The notes below the pieces were generated by a model. That model searched no databases. It saw only the letters and a list, made by a program, of their open reading frames with translations, and was not told the DNA's origin. From assembly GCF_000328705.1 (NCBI RefSeq), contig NC_019673.1, positions 1,612,001 to 1,676,000 on the forward strand: a stretch of DNA of 64,000 nucleotides, in the 5' to 3' direction. Of the stretch, positions 24,568 through 34,053 are shown piece after piece; within the stretch, counting starts at the first letter, position 1; each line of letters begins with the position of its first letter. The DNA comes from Saccharothrix espanaensis DSM 44229 (lineage in GTDB: Bacteria > Actinomycetota > Actinomycetes > Mycobacteriales > Pseudonocardiaceae). The translations under genes and the position numbers were made by a program.

Positions 24568-26592
24568 GCCCCACAATCCGTCCGCCACCAGGTCCAGAGC
24601 CCGGTCCACGTCCTGTTCGGCGAAGCAGTTGCCCCGGTACGCGGCCCGGAAGACGCCCAGTTGGCTGACCGCCGAGCACGCCCCGGCCGCGAACCCGACC
24701 CCGTACACGGTCACCGGTGAGGCCAGCACCGCCGGGCGTTCCGTCGCGGCCGTCGTGGTGTCGCTGAGGATCACGATCGGCTGGTCCGCCCCGTGTTCGG
24801 CGACGCCGCGCTCCACGACGCCCGCCAGCTCGCCGGGCCCGAACGGCAGCAGCCGCACCTCGCCGCGCGGTCCGATCCGCTCGGTGAGGCGCTCGGCCAG
24901 CCGTCGCGCCCGCTCCGACCCGTCGACCGCGAGCACCACCCGGGTCGGCCGGTCGGCGGCCTGCCACGCCGCGCGCACCGCCGCCGCGTCCACCCGCACC
25001 GGCAGTTCCGGCTGCCGCTCGGGCCGGATGCCGTCGTGCGTCTCGGGCGTCCAGTCCCGGTCGCGGAAGCCGGCGTGCCGGAACGCCTCCTGGGCGGGCG
25101 GGTCCAGCAGGTGGTCCCGGAACCGCTCGACCACCGCGTCCCGCCGCACGTTGCGCGGCCGGTCGTGCCGGCCGATCGACACGAACGGGTGGTTCAGGTG
25201 CACGGTGCCCTCAGCCGGGTAGACCGGCTGGAGGCAGGTCAGGTCGCGGATCGCCTTCTCCGAGCCGAGCACGGCCAGGTCGGCGGCCGGGCACGCGTCG
25301 CCGGGCTCCGCCGCCGTGCGCAGCACCACGTCCCGCAGCCGGCGGGCCACGTCCGGGCCGGCCAGCACCGTCGCGTCCAGCACCTCGCCGCCCAGTTCGG
25401 CCCGCGCCAGGGCGACCGCCGCCGCCAGGCCCGCGCCCGTCGTGGCCGCGTCGACCGGCGCGAGGGTCCGGAACGCGGCCAGCTCGCGCCACTCGAACGT
25501 GCGGTCCCGTGCCCGGTCCGGGGCGACGCCGAGGACCAGGGGCGAGTACGCCACCGGCCCGCGGTCGGCCAGTTCCACGTCCGTGCGCCCGCTGCCCGCG
25601 AGGATGCCGCGCACCTCGTCCACCTCCCACCGGGTGTCCGGCAGCCACACGTGCGGCTCGGGGCTCAGCGCGGCCACGTCGCCGTCCGGCCACCCCCGGC
25701 CCAGCGCCGCCACGCTCCACTCGGACACGCCCACCGCGACGTGCGCGTTCACCTGCTTGCACCCGGACGCGTCGAACGTCCGCGACCGGTCCTCGAACTC
25801 GGCCACCAGCGTCCGCACCACGTCCGCCTTCTCCTCCGACGTGAGAACGTTGAGCTGCACCGGGTCCGGGCACGGCAGCTCCGGCGCGGGCGCGCCCAGC
25901 AGCGCGTCGCAGGACAGCGGGGCGACCAGCAGCACCGCCAGCGCCGGCACCGCCCACCGGATCCGCGGCAGCGCCGGGCGGGTCCGGGCCCGCTGCGGCG
26001 TGCGCGGGTGGTCGGGCCGGCCGATCCACGCCGTGCCGTGGACCTCTTTCACGTCCACCGTGACCCGCCGGTACGAGTCCGGGTCGCAGCCCGCGTCCTG
26101 CCGGATCACGTCCTGGTAGAACCGGTCGGACACGATCAGCGCCAGCTCGCCCGGCCGGCGCTTGAGCTCCTCGCGCAGCGCGGCGCAGTCCAGCAGCCGG
26201 AACGCCAGCACCAGCCCGGCGCCCATCACGCCGTTGCCGTCGTTGAGCACCTCGCCCGCGGTGATCGCGGCGCGCAGCCGGATGCCGGTCTGCGGCCGGA
26301 ACATCGCGTTGTACCGGCGCAACTGGCCGACCAGGGCGTGCGGCAGCGCGCTGACCACCCGGCTGTTCGGCACCCCGGCGGGCACCAGCACGAACAGCCC
26401 GTCGCCGCGGTCCTCGTGGTAGGTGCCGTCCCAGTCGTCGCCCCACGGCACGCCGCACTCGGCGAACGCGGCCTCCAGCGCCCCGTACAGCCCGTGCCGG
26501 ACCGCCCGCTGCTGGCTGAGGCCGAGCGCGCCGAACCCCGAGACGTCCACCGCCAGCATCGTCCGGTGGACCGCGGGCCGCGGCGTCCCCAT
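24556..26592 (-). CDS. Fusion of a nucleotide cyclase-like domain, a membrane helix and an extracellular substrate-binding/VWA-like region
   Basis: The product has 678 residues. Residues about 1-190 resemble class III nucleotidyl cyclase homology domains: MLAVDVSGFGALG provides the first metal-site Asp region and HEDRGDGLFVLVPAG the GDG loop. The ring of other catalytic residues is not clearly present, so activity is uncertain. One membrane helix follows near 222-242 (WAVPALAVLLVAPLSC). The outer part (about 255-520) looks like a periplasmic binding protein (LPDTRWEVDEV, AVALARAELGGEV, VPADLAVLGSEKA-like segments) and ends in a VWA-like region with VVLAVDGSERAR and PIVILSDTTTAATE. ATG at 26592 has GAGGGGGG upstream. 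It is coupled to the downstream solute-binding lipoprotein. Confidence 0.75.
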   Translation of the reverse strand: MGTPRPAVHRTMLAVDVSGFGALGLSQQRAVRHGLYGALEAAFAECGVPWGDDWDGTYHEDRGDGLFVLVPAGVPNSRVVSALPHALVGQLRRYNAMFRPQTGIRLRAAITAGEVLNDGNGVMGAGLVLAFRLLDCAALREELKRRPGELALIVSDRFYQDVIRQDAGCDPDSYRRVTVDVKEVHGTAWIGRPDHPRTPQRARTRPALPRIRWAVPALAVLLVAPLSCDALLGAPAPELPCPDPVQLNVLTSEEKADVVRTLVAEFEDRSRTFDASGCKQVNAHVAVGVSEWSVAALGRGWPDGDVAALSPEPHVWLPDTRWEVDEVRGILAGSGRTDVELADRGPVAYSPLVLGVAPDRARDRTFEWRELAAFRTLAPVDAATTGAGLAAAVALARAELGGEVLDATVLAGPDVARRLRDVVLRTAAEPGDACPAADLAVLGSEKAIRDLTCLQPVYPAEGTVHLNHPFVSIGRHDRPRNVRRDAVVERFRDHLLDPPAQEAFRHAGFRDRDWTPETHDGIRPERQPELPVRVDAAAVRAAWQAADRPTRVVLAVDGSERARRLAERLTERIGPRGEVRLLPFGPGELAGVVERGVAEHGADQPIVILSDTTTAATERPAVLASPVTVYGVGFAAGACSAVSQLGVFRAAYRGNCFAEQDVDRALDLVADGLWGARG

Positions 26593-26976
26593 TGCCCCCC
26601 TCGTCGGAACTCTCCCACCCGATTGTATGACCCGGATCACAGTCGCGCGGGGTGGAACGACGCGAACGGTCGCCACCCGACCCGCCGGGCGCACCTGACC
26701 GCCGCTGAGAGGCCCGTGGCGGTCCGGACCCCTCCCCGGGTCCACTCCCGCCGCCTCGCGAAGCCTGAGCGCCTCCCAGGGGCCACCACGGGCACCACGC
26801 GGCCGCTCCCCGCCCGGTCCCACCCCGCTGAGATCCGTGACGCAGATCGTAGGAGCGCGCACCGCCCGCCAACCCGCAAAAAGGCGCGTGGGGCCCGACC
26901 CGATCGGGTGGAGCCCCACACGCCCTTCGTCACAACCCGCCCGCGGGCCGACCTTCCGCCCAGCCGCGGGGTGCGG
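26593..26976. other. Intergenic region between aceE and the fusion-protein gene
   Basis: This 384-bp minus-strand gap starts with the aceE terminator (26881-26927). It then holds about 280 bp with no gene but presumably the promoter of the fusion-protein operon. On the minus strand the ribosome site GAGGGGGG lies just before 26592. No clear -10/-35 pair was identified. Confidence 0.45.
26881..26927 (-). terminator. Rho-independent terminator of aceE
   Basis: On the minus strand AAGGGCG-t-GTGGGGC pairs with GCCCCAC-g-CGCCTT, with an inner CCCGATCGGG stem. The second arm runs into a TTTTTG tract, a rare classical T-run in this GC-rich genome. It lies 50 bp after the aceE stop. Confidence 0.85.
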
Positions 26977-29724
26977 TTACGCCAGGCCGGCGTCCGAGGT
27001 GGACGGGCCGGCCGCGTTCACGTCGTCCAAGCGGTACTTGCGCGCCGCCTGCACCACGAGCGACTGCTGGACCTCGCCGCGCTTGGCGAGTGCCGCCAGC
27101 GTGGCGACCGTGATCGACTCCGCGTCGACCAGGAAGTGCCGCCGGGCCGCCGGCCGGGTGTCGGAGAAGCCGAAGCCGTCCGTGCCCAGCGTCGTCATGT
27201 CGGTCGGCACGTACGGCCGGATCAGGTCCGGCACGGCCGTCATCCAGTCGGACACCGCGACCACCGGGCCGGCCGCCTCCGCCAGCACCTGCGTCACGTA
27301 AGGCACCCGCGGCTCCTGGTCGGGGTGCAGCAGGTTGTGCCGGTCCACCTCGACCGCCTCGCGGCGCAGCTCGGAGTACGACGTCGCGGACCAGACGTCG
27401 GCCTGCACGCCCCACTCCTCGGCCAGCAGCCGCTGCGCCTTGAGCGCCCACGGCATCCCCACGCCCGAGGCCAGCACCTGCGCGCGCGGGCCCGTGCCGG
27501 CCGCCACCTGGTAGCGGTACAGGCCCTTGAGCAGGCCCTCCACGTCCAAGTCCGCCGGCTCGGCCGGCTGCTGGTAAGGCTCGTTGTACACGGTCATGTA
27601 GTAGAAGATGTTCTCGGCGTTCTCGCCGTACATCCGCCGCAGGCCGTCCCGCACGATGTGCGCCACCTCGAACGACCACGCCGGGTCGTAGGCGACCACC
27701 GCCGGGTTGGTGTGCGCGAGCAGCAGCGAGTGCCCGTCGGCGTGCTGGAGGCCCTCGCCGGTCAGCGTGGTGCGGCCCGCCGTCGCGCCCAGCACGAAGC
27801 CGCGCGCCATCTGGTCGGCCGCCGCCCACAGGCCGTCACCGGTGCGCTGGAACCCGAACATCGAGTAGAAGATGTAGATCGGGATCATCGGCTCGCCGTG
27901 CGTGGCGTAAGACGTGCCCGCCGCGGTGAACGACGCCGTCGAGCCGGCCTCGTTGATGCCCTCGTGCAGGATCTGGCCCTGCTCGGACTCCTTGTACGCC
28001 AGCATGAGCTGCGCGTCCACGGACGTGTAGAGCTGGCCGTTCGGGTTGTAGATCTTCTGCGCCGGGAACATCGAGTCCATGCCGAACGTGCGCGCCTCGT
28101 CCGGGATGACCGGCACGATCCGGTTGCCGATCTCCGGGTCCTTGGCCAGGTCGCGGACCAGCCGGACGAACGCCATCGTGGTGGCGACCTCCTGCTTGCC
28201 CGAGCCGCGCCGGATCACGTCGTAGACCTTGTCACCGGGCAGCACCAGCGCCTTGGCCTTGGTGCGGCGCTCCGGCACGTAGCCGCCGAGCTGCTTGCGG
28301 CGCTCCAGCAGGTACTGGATCTCCGGGGAGTCCTGGCCGGGGTGGTAGTACGGCGGCAGGTACGGGTCGAGGTCGGCGTCCGCGATCGGGATGCGCAGGC
28401 TGTCGCGGAACAGCTTCAGGTCCTCGTGGGTCATCTTCTTCATCTGGTGCGTGGCGTTGCGCCCGGCGAAGTGCGGGCCCAGGCCGTAGCCCTTGATGGT
28501 CTTGGCGAGGATGACCGTCGGCTGGCCGTGGTGCTCGGTGGCCGCCTTGTACGCCGCGTAGACCTTGCGGTAGTCGTGACCGCCGCGCTTGAGGTTCCAC
28601 ACCTCGTCGTCGGTCATCGGCGCGACCAGCTCCTTGGTCCGCGGGTCGCGGCCGAAGAAGTGCTCCTTGACGTACGCGCCGTCGTTGGCCTTGTAGGTCT
28701 GGTAGTCGCCGTCCGGCGTCTGGTTCATCAGGTTGACCAGCGCGCCGTCGCGGTCCGCGTGCAGCAGCGAGTCCCACTCGCGGCCCCAGATGACCTTGAT
28801 GACGTTCCAGCCGGCGCCCCGGAAGAACGCCTCCAGCTCCTGGATGATCTTGCCGTTGCCGCGGACCGGGCCGTCGAGGCGCTGCAGGTTGCAGTTGACC
28901 ACGAAGGTCAGGTTGTCCAGCTGCTCGTTCGCGGCGATCTGGAGCAGGCCGCGCGACTCCGGCTCGTCCATCTCGCCGTCGCCCAGGAACGCCCAGACGT
29001 GCTGGTCGGAGGTGTCCTTGATGCCCCGGTCGCGCAGGTACCGGTTGAACCGGGCCTGGTAGATCGCGTTCATCGGGCCCAGACCCATGGAGACGGTCGG
29101 GAACTCCCAGAAGTCCGGCATCAGCCGCGGGTGCGGGTAGGACGGCAGGCCGCCGCCGGGGCCCGCGTGCGAGTACTCCTGGCGGAAGCCGTCGAGCTGC
29201 TCGGCCGAGAGCCGGCCCTCCAGGAACGCGCGCGCGTACACGCCGGGGGAGGCGTGGCCCTGGATGAACACGTGGTCGCCGCCGCCGGGGTGGTCCTTGC
29301 CGCGGAAGAAGTGGTTGAAGCCGACCTCGTAGAGGCTCGCCGACGAGGCGTAGGTCGAGATGTGGCCGCCCACGCCCACGCCGGGCCGCTGCGCGCGGTG
29401 CACCGTCATGGCCGCGTTCCACCGGATCCACGCCCGGTAGCGGCGCTCCACCTCTTCGTCGCCGGGGAACCACGGCTCACGCTCGGTGGCGATCGTGTTG
29501 ACGTAGTCCGTGCTGGTCAGCGACGGTACACCGACGTGGCTCTCCCTCGCCCGCTCGAGCAGCCGCAGCATCAGGTAGCGGGCCCGCTGCTGCCCGCCGC
29601 CCTTGAGCGCGGCGTCGAAGGACTCCAGCCACTCCGCGGTCTCCTCCGGGTCGATGTCCGGGAGGTGGGCTGCCAGACCGTCACGGATGACGTGCACCCG
29701 TTCGGGAGTGTTCTGGGGGCTCAA
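26977..29724 (-). CDS. aceE: Pyruvate dehydrogenase E1 component, homodimeric type
   Basis: The 915-residue thiamine-diphosphate enzyme decarboxylates pyruvate and acetylates the lipoyl groups of E2. The family marks include [23 protein letters not shown]-type sequence, the ThDP/Mg motif beginning GDGEMDEPE and ending about 30 residues later in VVNCNLQ, and a C-terminal transketolase domain. Length matches actinobacterial AceE (about 900-930). The start is TTG at 29724, with GAGGAG upstream. E2 (40603-42432) and E3 (42487-43857) are in the same window, and the lipoate enzymes LipA and LipB that activate E2 are too. Confidence 0.97.
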   Translation of the reverse strand: MSPQNTPERVHVIRDGLAAHLPDIDPEETAEWLESFDAALKGGGQQRARYLMLRLLERARESHVGVPSLTSTDYVNTIATEREPWFPGDEEVERRYRAWIRWNAAMTVHRAQRPGVGVGGHISTYASSASLYEVGFNHFFRGKDHPGGGDHVFIQGHASPGVYARAFLEGRLSAEQLDGFRQEYSHAGPGGGLPSYPHPRLMPDFWEFPTVSMGLGPMNAIYQARFNRYLRDRGIKDTSDQHVWAFLGDGEMDEPESRGLLQIAANEQLDNLTFVVNCNLQRLDGPVRGNGKIIQELEAFFRGAGWNVIKVIWGREWDSLLHADRDGALVNLMNQTPDGDYQTYKANDGAYVKEHFFGRDPRTKELVAPMTDDEVWNLKRGGHDYRKVYAAYKAATEHHGQPTVILAKTIKGYGLGPHFAGRNATHQMKKMTHEDLKLFRDSLRIPIADADLDPYLPPYYHPGQDSPEIQYLLERRKQLGGYVPERRTKAKALVLPGDKVYDVIRRGSGKQEVATTMAFVRLVRDLAKDPEIGNRIVPVIPDEARTFGMDSMFPAQKIYNPNGQLYTSVDAQLMLAYKESEQGQILHEGINEAGSTASFTAAGTSYATHGEPMIPIYIFYSMFGFQRTGDGLWAAADQMARGFVLGATAGRTTLTGEGLQHADGHSLLLAHTNPAVVAYDPAWSFEVAHIVRDGLRRMYGENAENIFYYMTVYNEPYQQPAEPADLDVEGLLKGLYRYQVAAGTGPRAQVLASGVGMPWALKAQRLLAEEWGVQADVWSATSYSELRREAVEVDRHNLLHPDQEPRVPYVTQVLAEAAGPVVAVSDWMTAVPDLIRPYVPTDMTTLGTDGFGFSDTRPAARRHFLVDAESITVATLAALAKRGEVQQSLVVQAARKYRLDDVNAAGPSTSDAGLA

Positions 29725-30018
29725 GGGATCTCCTCGTTCCGGGGTCTCTGACTCCCATCGTCGCCCGAGGCACCCGATCCGGGCAGTGCTACCCGTGAGT
29801 AGTTCTGGATCGTGTCTCTCGCGCGCGCGAATAGGAGGTATGTACAGCGTGCCTCATCCGGATGGTGGAACGCATCCCGGGGTACCCGATGCGGCGTGTC
29901 CCGCCTGTTACGGTTGCGCTTGGCAGGTCCGACAGTGTTCGCTAACCGCGACTGGTAGTGACATCGCGCGGCAGTCGAACCCGGCTGCCGCTCTTGTGTA
30001 CTTGGAGGAGTGGAAGCC

Positions 30019-30450
30019 GTGGTCGCCGCGGAAGACGCCGGCAAGATCGGTGTCGCCGACAGGCTCGGGATCGATCCGGGCAGCGTGGTCCAGGAGATCG
30101 GCTGGGACGAGGACGTCGACGACGACCTGCGTGCCGCGATCGAAGAACGCGTCGGCGGTGAGCTGCTCGACGAGGACTCCGACGAGGTCATGGACGTGGT
30201 CGTGCTGTGGTGGCGCGACGACGACGGTGACCTGACCGACGCCCTGATCAGCGCCACCACGTCGCTGGCCGACGAGGGCGTGATCTGGGTCCTGACGCCC
30301 AAGACCGGGCGCGAGGGTCACGTCGAGCCCAGTGAGATCGCCGAGAGCGTGTCCACCGCGGGGCTCGCCCAGACCTCCAACATCACCGTGAGCCCGGACT
30401 GGACGGCCACCAGACTGGTGTCGCCGAAGTCGGCCAAGACGAAGCGCTGA
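30019..30450 (+). CDS. DUF3052 family protein
   Basis: The 143-residue acidic protein has the family's N-terminal KIGVADRLGIDPGSVVQEIGWDEDVDDDL and the DVVVLWWRDDDGDLTDAL segment, ending in a basic tail. It matches the neighbour of ahpE and aceE in M. tuberculosis (Rv2239c). GTG at 30019 was chosen since GGAGG at 30004-30008 is well spaced for it; the GTG at 30010 is too close. Function unknown; cytosolic. Confidence 0.88.
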   Translation: MVAAEDAGKIGVADRLGIDPGSVVQEIGWDEDVDDDLRAAIEERVGGELLDEDSDEVMDVVVLWWRDDDGDLTDALISATTSLADEGVIWVLTPKTGREGHVEPSEIAESVSTAGLAQTSNITVSPDWTATRLVSPKSAKTKR

Positions 30451-30541
30451 CCACGTCCCGACCGCGCGGCCGCTAGGCTCGACGGCGGGCTCCGCAGGTG
30501 TGGAGCCCGTCTTGTCGGGCGGGTGCGCGGAAGGGTGTGGC

Positions 30542-31006
30542 ATGGCGGTCGAGGTCGGTTCGGAGGCTCCGGACTTCACGCTCAACGACTACAACAAGCA
30601 GCCGGTGGCGCTGTCGTCGTTCCGCGGCGAGCGCAACGTGCTGCTGGTGTTCTACCCGTTCGCGTTCAGCGGGATCTGCACCGGCGAGCTGTGCCAGGTG
30701 CGGGACGAACTGGCGGCGTACGAGGACGAGAACGTGCAGGTCCTCGGGGTGTCGGTGGACACGCCGTTCAGCCTCAAGGCGTGGGCCGAGCAGCAGGGCT
30801 ACCCGTTCCCGCTGCTGTCGGACTTCTGGCCGCACGGCGCGGTCGCGGCCGAGTACGGCGTGTTCAACGAGACCGCGGGCCTGGCCAACCGCGGCACGTT
30901 CCTGATCGACACCGCGGGTGTGGTGCGCTACGCCGAGGTCAACGCGCCCGGCGAGCCGCGCGACCAGGAGGCCTGGAAGAAGGCAGTGGCCGCGCTGAAG
31001 TCCTGA
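30542..31006 (+). CDS. ahpE: AhpE-type 1-Cys peroxiredoxin
   Basis: The 154-residue peroxiredoxin reduces peroxides and peroxynitrite. The thioredoxin fold starts GSEAPDFTLNDYNKQPVALS. The peroxidatic Cys lies in PFAFSGICTGEL, and LLSDFWPHGAVAAEYGVFNE and ANRGTFLID match M. tuberculosis AhpE closely. An additional Cys (GELCQVRD) follows the active site four residues later. It is preceded by the DUF3052 gene, the same pairing as Rv2239c/ahpE, with a 91-bp gap. Confidence 0.93.
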   Translation: MAVEVGSEAPDFTLNDYNKQPVALSSFRGERNVLLVFYPFAFSGICTGELCQVRDELAAYEDENVQVLGVSVDTPFSLKAWAEQQGYPFPLLSDFWPHGAVAAEYGVFNETAGLANRGTFLIDTAGVVRYAEVNAPGEPRDQEAWKKAVAALKS

Positions 31007-31047
31007 TAGCGTTTCCGGCGCCGTCCCCCGTCGGGGCCGGCGTCCCC

Positions 31048-31122
31048 GGGCGTGTAGCTCAGCGGAAGAGCACTCGGTTTACACCCGAGCGGTCGCAGGT
31101 TCGAATCCTGTCGCGCCCACCA
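31048..31122 (+). tRNA. tRNA-Val (anticodon TAC)
   Basis: A full cloverleaf is visible. Acceptor GGGCGTG pairs with CGCGCCC, the D arm is GCTC...GAGC, and the anticodon stem CTCGG/CCGAG has loop TTTACAC (anticodon TAC). The T arm has GTTCGAATC, and the encoded end is ACCA. It reads GTA and, by wobble, GTG valine codons. Confidence 0.97.
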
Positions 31123-31281
31123 CTGTGTGCAGGTTCACAGACAACCCCCGAATATGATCGAAATCTGGCCGTAATCCGTCCGGTGGGTCACTGCGAACGA
31201 TTCCGCTATCGCCTGCTCAATCATTCGGGATTCCACTATCAGGGCATTGCGTGACCGTCTGCCTGCCGGGACGCTGGACTC

Positions 31282-31461
31282 ATGCACAAGCCGGAGCTAC
31301 ACGTCAAGCTCCCGTCGGGCCTGCCGACCGAGAGCTACGAGGGCATCCGGCAAGCCGTCGCCAGCCTGCTGGAACTCTGGGGAGTCCAGGACGCGGGAAC
31401 CCGATTGATCAGCACGGAAGTCGAGTCGACCGCGATCACCACAAACGGAACCACCGAGTAG
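31282..31461 (+). CDS. Small protein of unknown function (59 residues)
   Basis: A 60-codon frame runs from ATG 31282 to TAG 31461, with almost every third position G or C, as in the neighbouring real genes. The product starts MHKPELHVKLPSGLPTES, has a predicted helix (GIRQAVASLLELWG) and ends in a Thr-rich strand. It has no signal peptide. The ribosome site is weak. It stands alone after the tRNA. Confidence 0.5.
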   Translation: MHKPELHVKLPSGLPTESYEGIRQAVASLLELWGVQDAGTRLISTEVESTAITTNGTTE

Positions 31462-31756
31462 TGAAATCGCGGTGGCCGGGTGGTGAACGTCGTCGCGGAC
31501 AACCGCGATCGCGCATTCTCGGGCCGCTCCCACCGCCTCGTTGTGATCGGTTTCACCTGGGTTCTGGATCGCCCGTTTCGCCGCTGACCGCAGCAGGGCG
31601 CGACGAGCCTGTGCGACGAGCCGAGGCGAGGCGAGACGGGGCGGGAAGGGACGGGACGGGGCCGGGCTCGGTGAGGCGTTCCGCGGGCGCGGCGGGGAGA
31701 CGAGTCAGGGGTCTGATCCCCTGGGCCGAGGAACGCCCGACCCGTAGCTTGTCGCC

Positions 31757-32065
31757 ATGTCGCCCAGGACGGTCGCCGTGGTGGTGGGGGTCGCGTTCCT
31801 GTCGGCGGGGCTGCTGATCCTGCTCCTGCCGTCGACCACGAGTTCGCCCGCCGGGTTCCCGGTGGCCTGCGGCAACGGCGTCGGGCTCGGGTTCGACGCG
31901 GTGGCGGTCAAGGCGCAGGGCGCCGCGCTGGTCGAGATCTGCGCCCGGCTGCGCGCCGGCCGGCTCGGCTGGGCGGTGCCGGTCCTCGTGGTCGGCGCGC
32001 TGGTCGCGGTGGGCGGCCTGGTCGTGCGGCGGAGGTCGCCCGGACAGCACGAACGCCCGGCCTGA
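31757..32065 (+). CDS. Small two-helix membrane protein of unknown function
   Basis: The 102-residue product has membrane helices near residues 5-25 and 72-92, separated by an outer loop with two cysteines (VACGNG and VEICARL) that could pair. It ends in a basic tail. Convergent with lipA; its stop lies in a bidirectional terminator. No family recognised. Confidence 0.65.
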   Translation: MSPRTVAVVVGVAFLSAGLLILLLPSTTSSPAGFPVACGNGVGLGFDAVAVKAQGAALVEICARLRAGRLGWAVPVLVVGALVAVGGLVVRRRSPGQHERPA

Positions 32066-32079
32066 TCGAGGCCGGGCGT
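32053..32079. terminator. Bidirectional hairpin terminator
   Basis: ACGCCCGGCCT pairs perfectly with AGGCCGGGCGT around GATCG. It overlaps the end of the small membrane protein gene and lies 18 bp after the lipA stop. Confidence 0.8.
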
Positions 32080-32097
32080 CCGTCGGACGAGTGGGGA

Positions 32098-33099
32098 CTA
32101 GCGGGCGAGCAGGGAGGTGATCTCCTGTGCCGCGCTGCCCGCCTCCAGCAGGTGGTGCAGGTTGTCCGGGAGCACGTCACCGCGCTTCTGCACGGCCTGC
32201 GCGTAGAGCCTGCCCGCGCGGTACGAGGAGCGGACCAGCGGCCCGGCCATCACCCCGGAGAAGCCGATGCCCTCGGCGGTCTCCTTGTGGGTCACGAACT
32301 CCTCGGGCTTCACCCAGCGCTCGACCGGGTGGTGCCGGGGCGACGGGCGCAGGTACTGGGTGATCGTGATGATCTCGCAGCCCGCCTCGTGCAGGTCGCG
32401 CAGCGCCTCGGCGACCTCCTCCGGGGTCTCGCCCATGCCCAGGATCAGGTTCGACTTGGTGACCAGGCCGGCCTCGCGGGCCTTCGTGATCACCTCCAGC
32501 GACCGCTCGTAGCGGAACGCCGGGCGGATGCGCTTGAAGATCCGCGGCACGGTCTCCAGGTTGTGCGCGAGCACCTCGGGCCGGGACTCGAACACCTCGG
32601 CCAGCTGCTCGGGCACCGCGTTGAAGTCCGGGATCAGCAGCTCGACGCCCGTGCCGGGGTTGAGCGCGTGGATCTGCCGGACGGTCTCGGCGTAGAGCCA
32701 CGCGCCGCCGTCGGCCAGGTCGTCCCGGGCCACGCCGGTCACCGTCGAGTACCGCAGGCCCATCGCCTGCACGGACTCGGCCACCCGGCGCGGCTCGTCG
32801 CGGTCCAGGTCGGCGGGCTTGCCGGTGTCGATCTGGCAGAAGTCACACCGCCGGGTGCACTGCTCGCCACCGATCAGGAAGGTGGCTTCGCGGTCTTCCC
32901 AGCACTCGTAGATGTTGGGACAGCCGGCCTCTTCGCACACCGTGTGCAGGCCCTCGCGTTTGACCAGGCCCTTGAGCTCCCGGTACTCGGGGCCCATCTT
33001 CGCCTTGGTCTTGATCCACGAGGGCTTCTTCTCGATGGGCGTTTGACTGTTGCGGACTTCTAGTCGCAGCAGCTTCCGACCCTCAGGTACGACGGTCAC
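32098..33099 (-). CDS. lipA: Lipoyl synthase
   Basis: The 333-residue radical-SAM enzyme inserts two sulfurs into octanoyl groups on E2 and related proteins. Both iron-sulfur sites are intact: [12 protein letters not shown] (auxiliary cluster) and CTRRCDFCQ (CxxxCxxC, radical SAM cluster). The C-terminal RSSYRAG serine that ligates the auxiliary cluster is also present. It follows a short-chain dehydrogenase gene by only 14 bp on the same strand, so read-through from the TetR-flanked promoter near 34.6 kb is possible. In M. tuberculosis lipB lies next to it, whereas here lipB is 5 kb away. Confidence 0.96.
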   Translation of the reverse strand: MTVVPEGRKLLRLEVRNSQTPIEKKPSWIKTKAKMGPEYRELKGLVKREGLHTVCEEAGCPNIYECWEDREATFLIGGEQCTRRCDFCQIDTGKPADLDRDEPRRVAESVQAMGLRYSTVTGVARDDLADGGAWLYAETVRQIHALNPGTGVELLIPDFNAVPEQLAEVFESRPEVLAHNLETVPRIFKRIRPAFRYERSLEVITKAREAGLVTKSNLILGMGETPEEVAEALRDLHEAGCEIITITQYLRPSPRHHPVERWVKPEEFVTHKETAEGIGFSGVMAGPLVRSSYRAGRLYAQAVQKRGDVLPDNLHHLLEAGSAAQEITSLLAR

Positions 33100-33113
33100 C
33101 TGCCAACCCTACG

Positions 33114-34034
33114 TCACGAGGGGTCGGGCGTGACGCCCGTGAGTTCGGCGGTCAGGTCCCACAACCGGCTGGCCGCGAGTTCGTCCCGGGAGGCCGCGGT
33201 GGAGCCGGCGCGGGCGGGGTGGCCGCGCATGCCGCGGAACCCGCCGGGGCCGTAGTAGCCGCCGCCCTCAACGCCGGGCGACGTCGCGGCGTAGAGCTGC
33301 GGCAACGCGCCCATCGCGACGTTCTGGGAGATCAGCGCGGTGATCTTCGCGCCCACGGTCAGCAGCGGGTTGCGGTGCGCGCGGGCCATCGTGGAGCTGA
33401 GTTCGGTGACGGTCAGGCCGGGGTGCGCGGCGACGGACGTCACGTCCGCGCCCGTCGCCCGGCAGCGCCGGTCGAGCTCCCTGGCGAACAGCAGGTTGGC
33501 CAGCTTGGACTGCCCGTACGCGCCCCACGCGGAGTACTTGCGCACCTCGTAGTTCGGGTCGGCCAGGTCCACCGCGCCCTGCTGGTGGGCGAGGCTGGAC
33601 ACGGTGACCACGCGGGCCCCCGGCGTCGCGCGCAGCAGCGGCATCAGCCGCCAGGTCAGCGCGGCGTGGCCGAGGTGGTTGGTGCCGAACTGGCGCTCGA
33701 AGCCGTCGACGGTGCGCTCCTGCGGGCACGCCATCACGCCGGCGTTGTTGATCAGCACGTCCACCCGGTCGGCGCGGTCGCGCACCTCGGCGGCGGCGTC
33801 GCGGACCGAGGTGAGGTCGGCCAGGTCCAGCGTGAGCAGTTCCGCCTCGCCGCCGCCCGCGAGCACGCGCTCCAGTGCGCGCTGCCCGCGTTCGGTGGAC
33901 CGGCAGGCCATCAGCACCCGGGCGCCCTTGGCGGCCAGCACCTCGGCGGTGCGCAGGCCGAGCCCCGAGTTCGCCCCCGTCACCAGCACGGTGCGGCCGG
34001 TCTGGTCGGGGATGTCCGCTTCGGTCCACTTCAT
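33114..34034 (-). CDS. Short-chain dehydrogenase/reductase
   Basis: The 306-residue SDR has the NAD(P)-binding motif TGANSGLG, NNAGVM, the Ser in VVTVSSLAHQQG and the YGQSK catalytic Tyr-Lys motif. The sequence is of the retinol dehydrogenase/protochlorophyllide reductase-like group. ATG at 34034 has AGGTGG upstream; a GTG nine bases earlier is possible. It follows a small unknown gene by 19 bp and precedes lipA, all probably transcribed from the TetR-controlled promoter region. Confidence 0.88.
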   Translation of the reverse strand: MKWTEADIPDQTGRTVLVTGANSGLGLRTAEVLAAKGARVLMACRSTERGQRALERVLAGGGEAELLTLDLADLTSVRDAAAEVRDRADRVDVLINNAGVMACPQERTVDGFERQFGTNHLGHAALTWRLMPLLRATPGARVVTVSSLAHQQGAVDLADPNYEVRKYSAWGAYGQSKLANLLFARELDRRCRATGADVTSVAAHPGLTVTELSSTMARAHRNPLLTVGAKITALISQNVAMGALPQLYAATSPGVEGGGYYGPGGFRGMRGHPARAGSTAASRDELAASRLWDLTAELTGVTPDPS

Positions 34035-34053
34035 GGTGACCACCTAACCGGCG

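Noticed and set aside
29837-30018. AGGAGG with following GTG near 29835 considered as a small Cys-rich gene
   Set aside because: The frame has no GC bias at third positions and runs over the DUF3052 gene without a stop before it.
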